A DNA stretch of 64,000 nucleotides from positions 62,001 through 126,000 of the forward strand of contig CBDFGS010000013.1 of NCBI GenBank assembly GCA_965247255.1. Direction: 5' to 3'. The position numbers and the translations under genes are program-made. The notes beneath the pieces are model-generated. The model did not search any database, was not told the origin of the DNA, and saw nothing but the letters and a program-made list of their open reading frames with translations. The DNA is from CBDFGS01 sp965247255. GTDB lineage: Bacteria > Chloroflexota > Dehalococcoidia > Lucifugimonadales > CAUZJF01. This document shows, in pieces, positions 1 through 7,280 of the stretch; within the stretch, counting starts at the first letter, position 1, and each line of letters starts with the position of its first letter.

Positions 1-310
1 CCTTCCGATAGCGGGTTGACCGGTCGGGCCGGTTGACCTCCACTACGGTATGGCCCCTACTGGTCAGGAATCGGGCGACTCCGGCACCGTAGGAACCGGT
101 GCCTTCAATCCCGAAGGCATGAATCTCTCCCAGGCCCCGGGACCACCGTTCGAGCTCCTCATACCCATGGGTGGTCGCCACTGTGTGAAGCTCCCCAAGG
201 CGGACCCCCTGACGGTCAATGGCCACCGCCACATGCTCATCCTGGTGGGTGTCGACTCCGACGACCAGCTCAACACCACGACTACCTTTATGACCGACGA
301 CTCCTGTCAT
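1..310 (-). CDS. IS110-family transposase, N-terminal part (cut by window edge)
   Basis: The reading frame opens at an ATG at 310 and runs off the left edge. It shows the start of the IS110 DEDD transposase domain: VVGVDTHQDEHVAVAID carries the first catalytic Asp, followed by the conserved stretches GIEGTGSYGAGVARFL and VVEVNRPDRSTRYRK. IS110 enzymes recombine circular element DNA, guided in related elements by an RNA from the element end. About 103 residues of an expected 350-400 are visible. Identity as IS110 is firm; whether the rest is intact cannot be seen. Confidence 0.9.
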   Translation of the reverse strand, partial: MTGVVGHKGSRGVELVVGVDTHQDEHVAVAIDRQGVRLGELHTVATTHGYEELERWSRGLGEIHAFGIEGTGSYGAGVARFLTSRGHTVVEVNRPDRSTRYRK

Positions 311-455
311 TTCTACCTCCCGGAGGATTGTGCGCCGGCCAGGTGAGCGGACAAGACTGCGATGGGGCGTGGGGCCAGGCTCCTATAAGGTCACTGCTCG
401 CCTTGCCGAGGGCACTTCTGGCGCCACCTCGAATCGAGTCGACAGATCAGGCTGA

Positions 456-665
456 AGGCATGACGCCAGTCTCAGAAAGGGTCAGGCCCGAGCCGAGGTG
501 GCCCGGGATTCATCATCGCAGTCTCAGGAAGAGGCCGAGAGCATCATGCTAGAGGCCCACAACACGGGGCGGGCGGTCGTCATCGTGTGCCCGTTGGAGC
601 AGGCGGAGCTGTATCGAGACCGTATCCGCAGCTTCAACCTCGGTGTGACTATTGAGAAGTCTTGA
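456..665 (+). pseudogene. ClpS-like adaptor, C-terminal fragment
   Basis: An open frame after a stop near 453-455 ends at 665. Its C-terminal ~50 residues include EEAESIMLEAHNTGRAVV and CPLEQAELYRDRIRS. This matches the C-terminal half of ClpS, the adaptor that delivers N-degron substrates to ClpAP/ClpCP (known: 'A..iM..vH..G.a.v..y..e.AE'). No convincing start codon or N-terminal half is visible, so I read it as a remnant cut off by the adjacent transposon. It lies just outside the tRNA-half boundary and may be core DNA. A divergent functional ClpS with an unusual start is possible. Confidence 0.55.
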
Positions 666-727
666 AGAGGACCGGACCGGGCAAAGGGCGGGGCGTAAGG
701 TCGAAAGCCACGCGCCCCTTCGTTACC

Positions 728-784
728 TGGTGCCCAGGAAGGGATTCGAACCCCCACTCCCGATAAAGGGAAGCGGATTTTTAG
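728..784 (-). tRNA. 3' half of a class II (Leu-type) tRNA, probable attachment site
   Basis: Read on the minus strand, the segment gives the 3' side of an anticodon stem, a long variable arm, a T arm containing GGGTTCGAATCCC, an acceptor 3' strand CCTGGGC, discriminator A and encoded CCA. The matching 5' half (it should begin GCCCAGG with a D arm) is absent to the right, where the sequence departs after the anticodon loop. A 3'-half tRNA beside an integrase fragment is the classical footprint of island integration. The Leu assignment is inferred from the long variable arm; Ser is less likely. Confidence 0.65.
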
Positions 785-806
785 TCGCTCAAGAGCGCAT
801 CCCCCT

Positions 807-1160
807 GTGGGGAATGTCCGCCTCGTCATTAGCTTTGTATCAGATAGGCGACTAAGGGGTCTCAGCCCTAGTACATGCCAGTTCTACGAAGGCTACCTTA
901 CTAGATTTGTGAACACCGTCGATAAGCCGCTCCTAGATATATCCAAGAGTGATATAGCTACCGTCCTAGCTTCACTGGACTGCAATGCTGGCGGCAAGCA
1001 CGCATACTTCAGGGTGCTGAGGGCATTCTATCGTTGGGCATGCCAAGAAGGGCTTCTTGTTAACAGCCCTATGGTCAACATGAAGGCCCCCAAGGTTCCT
1101 GCACCTCTACGCTACTCCCTCAGCATAGCCAACGCTTCCTGTATCTCAGTACCCTTATGA
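807..1160 (+). pseudogene. Tyrosine recombinase, N-terminal SAM-like domain only
   Basis: The 117-residue frame has the core-binding (SAM-like) domain of phage/XerD-type integrases: LRGLSPSTCQFYEGYLTRF, a KSDIATVLASL segment and AYFRVLRAFYRWACQEGLL. The catalytic domain (R, HxxR, Y) is absent. The frame drifts after residue ~95 and stops, so the gene is truncated. It begins about 20 bp from the tRNA 3' half, as an island integrase would. It is probably the remains of the enzyme that inserted this island. Confidence 0.75.
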
Positions 1161-1694
1161 TTCTTACCTCGAAGTCTTGATGTTCGAGAATCGGGCCTCA
1201 AGCTCAACCCCATCAATAAGAGATATGCGTTTATCCTTTGCAAAATCTCTGGCATCTTTAGAGAACCTGCTGGTGGTGACTAGTGGTCCAACATCCTAGT
1301 ATTGAAGGGTTCTGAGGTTACGGCTTGGTAGGGGCGGGTTTGAAACCCGCCCTGTCGTCGTAGCACGCCAATCTCGGCTACCCCTCATTTCAAAGATTTC
1401 GGTCTACTAGGAAGCCCTGCGAAATGTTGTGGTCAGCTGAGACCACACCAAAGAGGTCATGTTGTGCTCGCTGGCTTTTACAGCTCGTGAGACAGACCCG
1501 CGTCGAACGCGGAACGCAGTGATGGCTTCCTTTGCGTCGGCTTCTGTCGTTGGATGTCTGGTCATGCCATATTGCTTTGCGTGCCCAGTCGAAGACAGAT
1601 CATCTGGAGGTACAAATCTAAACTGACAGCGTCGGACTATGTCAACTCCTCAGCGGCGGGGCGTGATAAATGGGAAGACTCCTGCTACTCTTCG
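1161..1694. other. Gene-poor stretch with one palindrome
   Basis: No reading frame here looks like a gene. The one clear structure is a near-perfect palindrome at 1332-1352, GGGCGGGTTT-G-AAACCCGCCC, preceded by TAGG. It resembles the REP-like 'taggggcg' repeats seen at 34,101 and 47,343. The remainder may be decayed integrase or island DNA. Confidence 0.5.
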
Positions 1695-2606
1695 ATGATG
1701 TTGCCAGACGAGCTGGCCAGGAACGTCGTAAAAGCTTGGGGCGAGGCCGGCCAAGACTGGCTGGATAGGCTGCCTGCCTTAGTCGCCGAGATCGAGCGAC
1801 GCTGGGCAGTCCAGGTGAGCGAGCCGTTCGACGCTACGTATCACTATGTGGTCCCGGCAGTCCACGAGGACGGTACACAAGTGGTCTTGAAGTTCGGAGT
1901 TCTCGACGAGGAATTTAGTAGAGAGGTGCAAGCCCTCAGGCATTTCGGAGGTGACGGCGCCGCACGATTGCTGAAGGCCGAGAACTCCGTCGGCGCTATG
2001 ATGCTGGAGCGCATCGAGCCTGGGAGGAATCTCAGTGACGTCCCCGACAATGAGCGCGCTGCCTCCTTCGCTGCCAGCGTTATGAGCCGGTTCTGGAAGT
2101 CTCCTTCGAGTGATCACCAATTCCCCGATGTCTCGGAGTACGAAGGGGGCCTAGAGTGGCTACAAGATCAAATCGACGGACCAAGCCCTCTACCGAAGCC
2201 CCTACTTGTGCGTGCCGAGGCGATGCTCAGGGAGCTGCTCGCTGAGAGGAACGAATGGGTCGTCTTGCACGGTGACCTCCACCACGGGAATATCCTCTCG
2301 GCCGAGCGCGAACCATGGCTCGCAATCGATCCCAAAGGGGTTGTGGGCGATCCGGCGTACGAGCTTGGTCCCTTCTTTTACAATCTCGCACAGTCGTTCG
2401 ATCAACCCACCCGCGCCCTGGCCCGGCTAATAGATAAGTTTGCTGAAGAACTGGGGTTCGAGCGGAGGCGGATCATTCACGCTGTAACGCCGCGGGCAGT
2501 ATTAGCCTCTTGGCCGAAGGGACACAGAGAAATAGCTTGGCCGGATAGCGATGCAGAGGTGTGGGAACTCCCGCTCGCCTGTGCTCAGCTGCTGACCGAG
2601 CTATGA
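1695..2606 (+). CDS. Aminoglycoside/hydroxyurea phosphotransferase, APH(6)-like
   Basis: This 303-residue kinase belongs to the APH_6_hur family, whose known members phosphorylate streptomycin or hydroxyurea with ATP in the cytoplasm. Visible motifs are the catalytic loop VLHGDLHHGNIL (Asp and Asn of HGDxxxxN), the metal-binding AIDPKGVVGDPAYE and an N-lobe VVLKFG strand holding the ATP Lys. I place the start at the ATG ATG pair at 1695, after GGGAAGAC; the frame is open further upstream but without family similarity. It is followed within 5 bp by repeat copy 1. The substrate is inferred; an antibiotic kinase outside a clinical setting may act on something else. Confidence 0.85.
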   Translation: MMLPDELARNVVKAWGEAGQDWLDRLPALVAEIERRWAVQVSEPFDATYHYVVPAVHEDGTQVVLKFGVLDEEFSREVQALRHFGGDGAARLLKAENSVGAMMLERIEPGRNLSDVPDNERAASFAASVMSRFWKSPSSDHQFPDVSEYEGGLEWLQDQIDGPSPLPKPLLVRAEAMLRELLAERNEWVVLHGDLHHGNILSAEREPWLAIDPKGVVGDPAYELGPFFYNLAQSFDQPTRALARLIDKFAEELGFERRRIIHAVTPRAVLASWPKGHREIAWPDSDAEVWELPLACAQLLTEL

Positions 2607-2610
2607 TTTT

Positions 2611-2715
2611 ACCCGCGCCACGTGCCCGCGCCCCGAGCGTAGCGCCACGATCTCGAGCACGCCGTCGCGGACCACAGCCAGCTTCTTGGGGTGCTCTGAG
2701 CAGCAGTCGCAGTAG
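2611..2715 (-). repeat. Dispersed repeat A, copy 1 (fragment of a small gene)
   Basis: This ~105-bp segment matches copies at 3814, 4983, 13434 and the full-length gene at 17285-17527. On the minus strand it still encodes the tail YCDCCSEHPKKLAVVRDGVL with EIVALRSGRGHVARV, but no start. It begins 5 bp after the APH stop and lies upstream of the first leader module. See the finding on cassette structure. Confidence 0.7.
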
Positions 2716-2921
2716 AACAGCAGCACTGCGCAGACTTGCCGGGGAAGTCCCTTCGGAGCCTACGACCTTGCGCCGGTCGCGGGTCCGGTTCCCACCGGCA
2801 ACCGACTACTTCGGCCTATGACCCAATGTTCGTGGTCGTCGCGCGCCGGTGCCGGGCCCTTGACGTAAGATGCAACTCTAACTTACAGTACCTGTATCGA
2901 TCGAGGAAGGAGGTGAGGAAT

Positions 2922-2978
2922 ATGAACAAGAACCTTGCTCTATCTTCTCCTCCTGCCTGGAGGGCTCGGCCAGTCTAG
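2922..2978 (+). CDS. Leader peptide 1 (18 aa)
   Basis: ATG at 2922 follows an exceptionally strong SD (GGAAGGAGGTGAGG, 4-8 nt spacing). The product is MNKNLALSSPPAWRARPV, stop TAG. The copy at 13533 differs only in A12V and V18L, so the peptide sequence is conserved. It holds a Pro-Pro pair and an Arg-Ala-Arg triplet; R/K-x-R/K is a known macrolide-dependent arrest motif. The likely role is to sense ribosome inhibition and control readthrough of the terminator at 3000-3041. Function is inferred. Confidence 0.75.
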   Translation: MNKNLALSSPPAWRARPV

Positions 2979-2999
2979 AAACAGCCACCGATTCGAATT

Positions 3000-3041
3000 G
3001 GCCATAGGTACGACGAGGTTCGCTGCCTATGGCCTTTTTTT
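3000..3041 (+). terminator. Intrinsic terminator inside leader module 1
   Basis: Stem GGCCATAGG (3000-3008) pairs with CCTATGGCC (3026-3034), followed by seven T. It lies between the leader peptide stop and the acetyltransferase start, so full-length mRNA needs readthrough. The stem is conserved exactly in module 2, although the loop differs. Confidence 0.85.
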
Positions 3042-3076
3042 GTTTGTTTCAGACAGGCGAGTCAAGGAGAAAGACA

Positions 3077-3604
3077 ATGAACCACGCCTTCCAACCGATC
3101 AACCTTCGTACGGAGCGCCTGACCGTCCGGCCCTTCTCGCTGGCCGACGTAGCTGACTATTACGATTACGCAAGAGATCCCGAAATGTACCAATACGCCC
3201 CCAACCCTCCGACGGACTTCACCCTGAGAGCGGCGGAGGAAGATGTAGCTGGTTCGATACTGAGCTATAGAAACGGGGTCCCAAACTTCGCAGTGGAGTT
3301 TCGCGACCATGTCATTGGGGATGTCTTCTTGAACATCGACCAAAAGACTCTCGTCGCGAACCTAGGCTTTTCGATCGCCAGAAAGCTATGGGGCCGGGGA
3401 CTCGCCACTGAGGCGTCGAGTGCAGTCGTGGACCTGGGATTCGGCTCTTACGGCCTCAATTCTGTGTGGTCGTCGGTACAACTGGCGAATCAGGGGTCCG
3501 TGCGCGTCATGGAAAAGATTGGCATGACTCGCGAAAACGTGAAGAGCGACGAACGAGGTCGGTACAGTATCACCAGACAGGACTGGGCGAAAAACGAATG
3601 TTGA
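3077..3604 (+). CDS. GNAT N-acetyltransferase (RimJ-type)
   Basis: The 175-residue protein has the GNAT fold of the RimJ/RimL and antibiotic-acetyltransferase type: LRTERLTVRPFSLADV at the start, a VIGDVFLNI strand, then FSIARKLWGRGLATEA for acetyl-CoA pyrophosphate binding and ANQGSVRVMEKIGM near the end. It would transfer acetyl from acetyl-CoA to an amino group. ATG at 3077 is preceded by AAGGAGAAAGACA. The leader attenuator upstream and the APH genes around it suggest resistance to a ribosome-targeting compound, but ribosomal protein or small-molecule acetylation is equally possible from sequence. Confidence 0.85.
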   Translation: MNHAFQPINLRTERLTVRPFSLADVADYYDYARDPEMYQYAPNPPTDFTLRAAEEDVAGSILSYRNGVPNFAVEFRDHVIGDVFLNIDQKTLVANLGFSIARKLWGRGLATEASSAVVDLGFGSYGLNSVWSSVQLANQGSVRVMEKIGMTRENVKSDERGRYSITRQDWAKNEC

Positions 3605-3690
3605 GGCCGGCTCGACGAAATAGCGACCATAGTCGCGTTCGAGTCATGCGGACCCCAGATAACCGGGTATTGTCGTCGTAACGAGCCTAC

Positions 3691-3735
3691 TGGGGCACAG
3701 AGCTACCTTAGATGGTGCCCTGTGCCCCATTATTG
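3691..3735 (+). terminator. Intrinsic terminator after GNAT gene
   Basis: TGGGGCACAG (3691-3700) pairs with CTGTGCCCCA (3720-3729), giving a 10-bp stem, then TTATTGTT. It sits 87 bp after the GNAT stop and closes the cassette. Confidence 0.75.
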
Positions 3736-3813
3736 TTGGCCTTAATAGCTAGAGCAAGGGGCTGACGGCGCTCCATGAGGACGAGGCCGAGCGGCGTCAG
3801 CCCTCATCGCCCT

Positions 3814-3880
3814 ACCCGCGCCAGGTGCTTGCGCCCCGAGCGCCGCGCGACAATCTCGAGGTCGTCGGCGAATTCCGAGT
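3814..3880 (-). repeat. Dispersed repeat A, copy 2 (internally deleted)
   Basis: It matches the repeat at 2611 and 4983. On the minus strand it reads EFADDLE joined directly to IVARRSGRKHLARVG. Compared with the full gene at 17285-17527, the central YCDCC segment has been deleted. It lies between the GNAT cassette and the next APH gene. Confidence 0.6.
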
Positions 3881-3996
3881 CCGCTGGGCGCCGTGCCTCG
3901 GCAACAAAAAGCGCCCAGGGCTCAATCGCTCTAGACGCCCCAGGCATTTCTTCTTCATTCTCAGACCCGCGAACTCGAGTAGGAGCCGTGCTCACC

Positions 3997-4869
3997 ATGG
4001 AGAGGCTGAAACAGTACATAGCCCGTATCAAGGAGGCTTACCCTGAGTTCCATATTAAAGGAGCTTCTCCCGTGATCGAGGGCCAGAATAACGACGTTCT
4101 GGTCGTTAACGATGAGTTCGTATTCCGCTTCCCGAAACATGATCAGGCAGTCAAGCGACTGGAGATTGAATGCGCCATTCTGGACGGGGTCCAGCCGTAC
4201 GTAACGGGCGTTCAGGTGCCTGCTCCCCTCTATACGAGCCTATCCGCCACTGTGGGACGGGCGTTCGTCGGCTATAAGATGATCGCCGGAGACGTCGGAA
4301 CGCTGGAAGAATTCAAGGGTATCCGGAACCCTTCTATAGCGCTTCAACTAGCTACGTTCCTAAGGGAGTTGCATCGTGTCCCTACGAGACACGCGATTAG
4401 GGTGACGTTATCGGTGTCTGACGGCCGCGAATATTGGGCCGAAATGTACGCCCGGGTTCAGCAGCTACTCTTCCGGCACATGCGCCCGGACGCCCAAGAC
4501 GACATCACGCAGCACTTCGAAACATTCCTGAACGACGCCGACAACTTCGCGTACGACCCGGTCTTGCGACACGGCGATGTCGGTCCAGACCAAATGATTC
4601 TTAACAAAGAGTCGTTGACGATAAACGGTGTAATTGACTTCGGGAGCGCTGGTCTGGGAGACCCAGCCGTTGACGTTGCCTGGCTTCACTTCAAGTCAGG
4701 GGCTGGACGATCTTTCTTGCGCGCCTTCTACGCGGCCTATCCGGAGATCGAGGCCGTCCTACCACGGGCACGATTCTATGCAGGCACCTTTGCGCTTCAA
4801 GAGGCACTGTTTGGCACTGAGCACAACGACTCCGCAGCTTTCCACGCTGGGATGAGGCAGTACGTTTAG
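3997..4869 (+). CDS. Aminoglycoside phosphotransferase, APH(2'')-like
   Basis: The 290-residue kinase of the APH/choline-kinase fold carries the catalytic loop VLRHGDVGPDQMIL (HGDxxxxQ in place of the usual Asn), the metal-binding VIDFGSAGLGDPAVD typical of APH(2'') relatives, and an N-lobe FVFRFPKHDQA with the ATP Lys. ATG at 3997 is preceded by AGGAG 11 nt upstream; a GTG at 3988 is too close to that SD. No leader module precedes it. The Gln for Asn change in the catalytic loop is worth noting. Substrate unknown. Confidence 0.83.
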   Translation: MERLKQYIARIKEAYPEFHIKGASPVIEGQNNDVLVVNDEFVFRFPKHDQAVKRLEIECAILDGVQPYVTGVQVPAPLYTSLSATVGRAFVGYKMIAGDVGTLEEFKGIRNPSIALQLATFLRELHRVPTRHAIRVTLSVSDGREYWAEMYARVQQLLFRHMRPDAQDDITQHFETFLNDADNFAYDPVLRHGDVGPDQMILNKESLTINGVIDFGSAGLGDPAVDVAWLHFKSGAGRSFLRAFYAAYPEIEAVLPRARFYAGTFALQEALFGTEHNDSAAFHAGMRQYV

Positions 4870-4982
4870 TTCACCTTTGCCGGCCGACAACTAGGTCGCG
4901 GTGGATGTGCGCTGTCTACGCCGATGAAGCGTACCGCGTCAATTAGGATCCTGCCAAGCGCTGGCCGTCGTTATAGCCCCCT

Positions 4983-5068
4983 CCCGCGCCACGTGCCTGC
5001 GCCCCGAGCGCCGCGCGACGATCTCGAGCACGCCGTCGCGGACCACGGCACAGCTTCTTGGGCCGCTC
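4983..5068 (-). repeat. Dispersed repeat A, copy 3
   Basis: It is closely similar to copy 1 (2611-2715): CCGCGCCACGTGC, then GCGCCCCGAGCG and CTCGAGCACGCCGTCGCGG. It ends abruptly at about 5068, where an ABC ATPase tail begins. No intact gene is encoded. Confidence 0.65.
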
Positions 5069-5072
5069 CGCG

Positions 5073-5180
5073 CTCCAACTGCTTGTCGTCTCCCACCCGT
5101 CGCGCTCTGCTCTCCGGCGCGCCGATCAGATCATCGTTCTCAAGGAGGGCAAGGTCCAGGCCGAATACAAGCTGGGCTAG
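5073..5180 (+). pseudogene. ABC transporter ATPase, C-terminal fragment
   Basis: The frame reads LQLLVVSHPSRSALRRA, then DQIIVLKEGKVQAEYKLG and a stop at 5180. This is the H-loop (VVSHPS) and C-terminal strand (ADQIIVLKEGKV) of an ABC exporter ATPase. Everything upstream has been replaced by repeat A, so only the last ~36 residues survive. It points to a lost exporter gene in the resistance row. Confidence 0.7.
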
Positions 5181-5430
5181 CCGCCGATGATCACCGACGA
5201 GATGACAGCGTCGTTGGCGAGGGGACCTTGCAAAGGAGTCGAAGCTCCCGACCAACTCAGCCTCCTTCAACAAGCGAACAAAGGGCCCAGTGGACACCGA
5301 AACACCGAACGTGATCGCGGCCGGAATGGCCGTTGGAACGGAGGCGAAGACGTCTTGTTGACTAGGTCGATCGCGTCGTGGCCCAAACGACATGTGTTGC
5401 ATGGACGCTAGCACGCAAGGGTGGGCCCAA

Positions 5431-5463
<33 letters not shown>

Positions 5464-5481
5464 GACGGGGCCGACGAGAGG

Positions 5482-5853
5482 CTACCAGAGCGGCTGAACC
5501 GCCCATTCATGGATGACGGCCCTAAGTCCTTCCACCCCGTCTGACTTCGCTATACAATCGTAGGCCCCGGCCTTCAACGCTGTTCTCACTGTTTCTGCGT
5601 TGAGAGTTCCTGGAACCACGACTATCACCCCTCCCAACGAAGCCTCGTCACAAGCCTTGACTACCTCCTGCAACTCGGACCGGGTTCCAGCCTGAATAAG
5701 GTTGACCACAACTATATGGGGTAGCAATTCGCAGATGCACCTTATTCCGACCTTGAGGGTAGTCGCGACAGTGACTTCGAACCCGTCAACGCGAAGAGGC
5801 GCCAGCGAATCGAAATCGTATAGCCAGTTTTCTCGAGCATCGATGATAATCAA
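5482..5853 (-). CDS. Receiver-like (pseudo-receiver) single-domain protein
   Basis: The 123-residue product follows the CheY-like plan: an opening IIIDARENWL strand, LLPHIVVVNLIQAG where the phospho-acceptor strand belongs, GVIVVVPGT and ALKAGAYDCIAKSDG with the conserved Lys. The position normally held by the phosphorylated Asp (LLDL) is Asn (VVNL), and the N-terminal acidic pair is reduced to one Asp. Phosphorylation is therefore unlikely. The start is TTG at 5853, with AAGG adjacent and AGGAGGAG further upstream. No output domain or partner kinase is nearby. It ends 20 bp from the G tract. Confidence 0.65.
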   Translation of the reverse strand: MIIIDARENWLYDFDSLAPLRVDGFEVTVATTLKVGIRCICELLPHIVVVNLIQAGTRSELQEVVKACDEASLGGVIVVVPGTLNAETVRTALKAGAYDCIAKSDGVEGLRAVIHEWAVQPLW

Positions 5854-6247
5854 CCTTGGATTGGACTCCTCCTATCGATTTGGGTCCGCGATTCGGGGCC
5901 TGGTTGCTCGACAATAGCCGATACCAGCGGTCGACGACGATCGATCGCCCGAGGGGAGATGCCTTGAAGTCAATCCAGCCGCGTAGTTCTACGTAGCCGA
6001 CGTTTCCTCGATTGCGGTCCCGGCTGTCGTCGACGCCGTCGTGCCGGGCACTTACTGTCGACGACTGTTCGCGCTCCCCGATGTTCCGCCAGACGAGTCT
6101 ACGCGCGGCGCGGCCGCCATCGACGGAGACCCGCAGCAGCTAACTCGATCTTTGGCGCCGCGGCGTCCTTGTGATTCCGAACACTCGGGTTCGGGACGCA
6201 GCGATATCCACCATCTAGCGACTGGGCCCCGCCGCACCCGCGGTCGT
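5854..6247. other. Stretch without recognisable gene
   Basis: Frames here lack family motifs. On the minus strand this is where a terminase large subunit would follow the P27 small subunit at 6248-6775, but no TerL motif (Walker A, NxxF) is visible. The phage packaging module therefore appears to be cut off. Confidence 0.4.
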
Positions 6248-6775
6248 TCACTCCCGGACCCTCCTCCACGATTCGTTTCGTTCCTCATTTATGCGTTGTA
6301 TGAACTGCATCAGCTTCGAGGGCTGCCCGGCTCCAGGCCCACTGCCAGCACCGAGACGAGAACGTTCGGACGGGGACAAGCCAAGCTCGGCTCCCAGCTT
6401 ATGCAGCCAGTTCAGTGCCTGCCGGGCGATCGCGAGGTACGGGTTCGGGACCAGCCTGTCGCGCCCGGTCCGCAGAACATCGCCCGACAGCTTCAGCTGT
6501 TCCTCGGCATTCTTGTACCTCTCAAACTCGCGGCAGTAGAATTCCAGCACATTCAAGTCCAGATCGGTTAGGACCCCCTGTGCGACGAGACGCTTGGCCA
6601 CCCGCCGCCACTGCGCCTTCCCGAGCTTTCCAAGGTCGATAGGTGGCGCTGGCACCCGCTTCCTGGGTTCCAGACGTGGTTGCACTACCGGCTCCGACAG
6701 CGGTCGCTTACCTGGATTGCCTTCAAGAACCCGAAGCTGGATCGGTTTGGGCTTCGGTCCCGGTTTCCTCGGCAT
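6248..6775 (-). CDS. Phage terminase small subunit, P27 family
   Basis: The 175-residue product begins MPRKPGPKPKPIQLRVLEG with NPGKRPLSEP, the hallmark N-terminus of P27-type small terminases, which recognise phage DNA for packaging. A helical middle (LTDLDLNVLEFYCREFERY and LVPNPYLAIARQALNWL) and an LGLSPSERSRLG segment complete the family pattern; length is typical. The large subunit is missing downstream, so it is an orphan on a decayed prophage or phage-related island. A second, degraded P27 start lies at 15,328-15,388. Confidence 0.9.
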   Translation of the reverse strand: MPRKPGPKPKPIQLRVLEGNPGKRPLSEPVVQPRLEPRKRVPAPPIDLGKLGKAQWRRVAKRLVAQGVLTDLDLNVLEFYCREFERYKNAEEQLKLSGDVLRTGRDRLVPNPYLAIARQALNWLHKLGAELGLSPSERSRLGAGSGPGAGQPSKLMQFIQRINEERNESWRRVRE

Positions 6776-6863
6776 CTACGCTACTCCGTGTCAGGATCGG
6801 GGGTTGTTGGCCCCCCTTTACACCCCGTTAGCGCCCTATTAGACCCCCACTAATGGTCGAGTT

Positions 6864-7271
6864 CTAGCGGGTCTTTCTGCTACGAATTGTGGCCACGCCA
6901 TAGCTAGGAACCCCTGCCGTTCTAATTCGCGGTAGTGTGCGCCTAGCTGCCGCGCCGGTCGCCAAGTCGGTAACGACTGATGATCGCTTAGGGCCTTCCC
7001 CTTCCGGAGCTTCCGGGCGTTCCTTGGCCCGTTTCTGATCCCGCGGGCGCACTTCCCGGCCCTCGTTCGATGGTGCGGCAAGCCTATCGACAACGACGGC
7101 ATGGCCTGCGGAATGGAGCCACGGCAACATAGCGTCGAGCGGCACGATTTCCGGCGGCATCATGTATGTATGACCCATACAGCCTCGCTGGGGATTCATG
7201 GTCTCCGGCTCTGATACGTCCTTGGCGCTCAGCCAGCCCCACTGCCGTCCCGTGGAATAGGCCAAGATCAA
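6864..7271 (-). CDS. Hypothetical phage-island protein
   Basis: A 135-residue frame follows the TubC-like gene on the same strand by 10 bp and precedes the terminase small subunit. I do not recognise the family. Its first ~65 residues (LDAMLPWLHSAGHAVVVDRL) look coding. A -1 frame after ~7100 carries GAHYRELERQGFLAMAWPQF, so the gene may be frameshifted, with its true end at 6839. A short related segment (RAHYREI) occurs at 16,327-16,366. Confidence 0.45.
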   Translation of the reverse strand: MILAYSTGRQWGWLSAKDVSEPETMNPQRGCMGHTYMMPPEIVPLDAMLPWLHSAGHAVVVDRLAAPSNEGREVRPRDQKRAKERPEAPEGEGPKRSSVVTDLATGAAARRTLPRIRTAGVPSYGVATIRSRKTR

Positions 7272-7280
7272 GCTATGTTC

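Larger units (their letters stand above)
2860..3041 (+). promoter_or_regulatory. Leader module 1: promoter, leader ORF and terminator before GNAT gene
   Basis: A sigma-70-like promoter (TTGACG at 2860, 18-bp spacer, TACAGT at 2884) is followed by a strong Shine-Dalgarno (GGAAGGAGGTGAGG), an 18-codon ORF and an intrinsic terminator, all ahead of the acetyltransferase start at 3077. The RNA offers exclusive pairings: SD AGGAGG (2908-2913) with CCTCCT (2949-2954), or CCTCC (2949-2953) with GGAGG (2959-2963) inside the leader. A palindrome ATTCGAAT lies just before the terminator. The module recurs almost unchanged at 13471-13651. This is the layout of ribosome-stalling attenuators of resistance genes; the inducer is not shown by sequence. 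Confidence 0.75.

Noticed and set aside
2982..2998. T-arm-like GATTCGAATTGG in the leader modules as a tRNA piece
   Set aside because: It is a palindrome next to the terminator in both modules and lacks acceptor and anticodon arms.
2607..5180. Integron with attC sites
   Set aside because: The repeats between genes lack paired core sites (GTTRRRY/RYYYAAC) and an attC-like imperfect palindrome; they encode part of a small protein instead.
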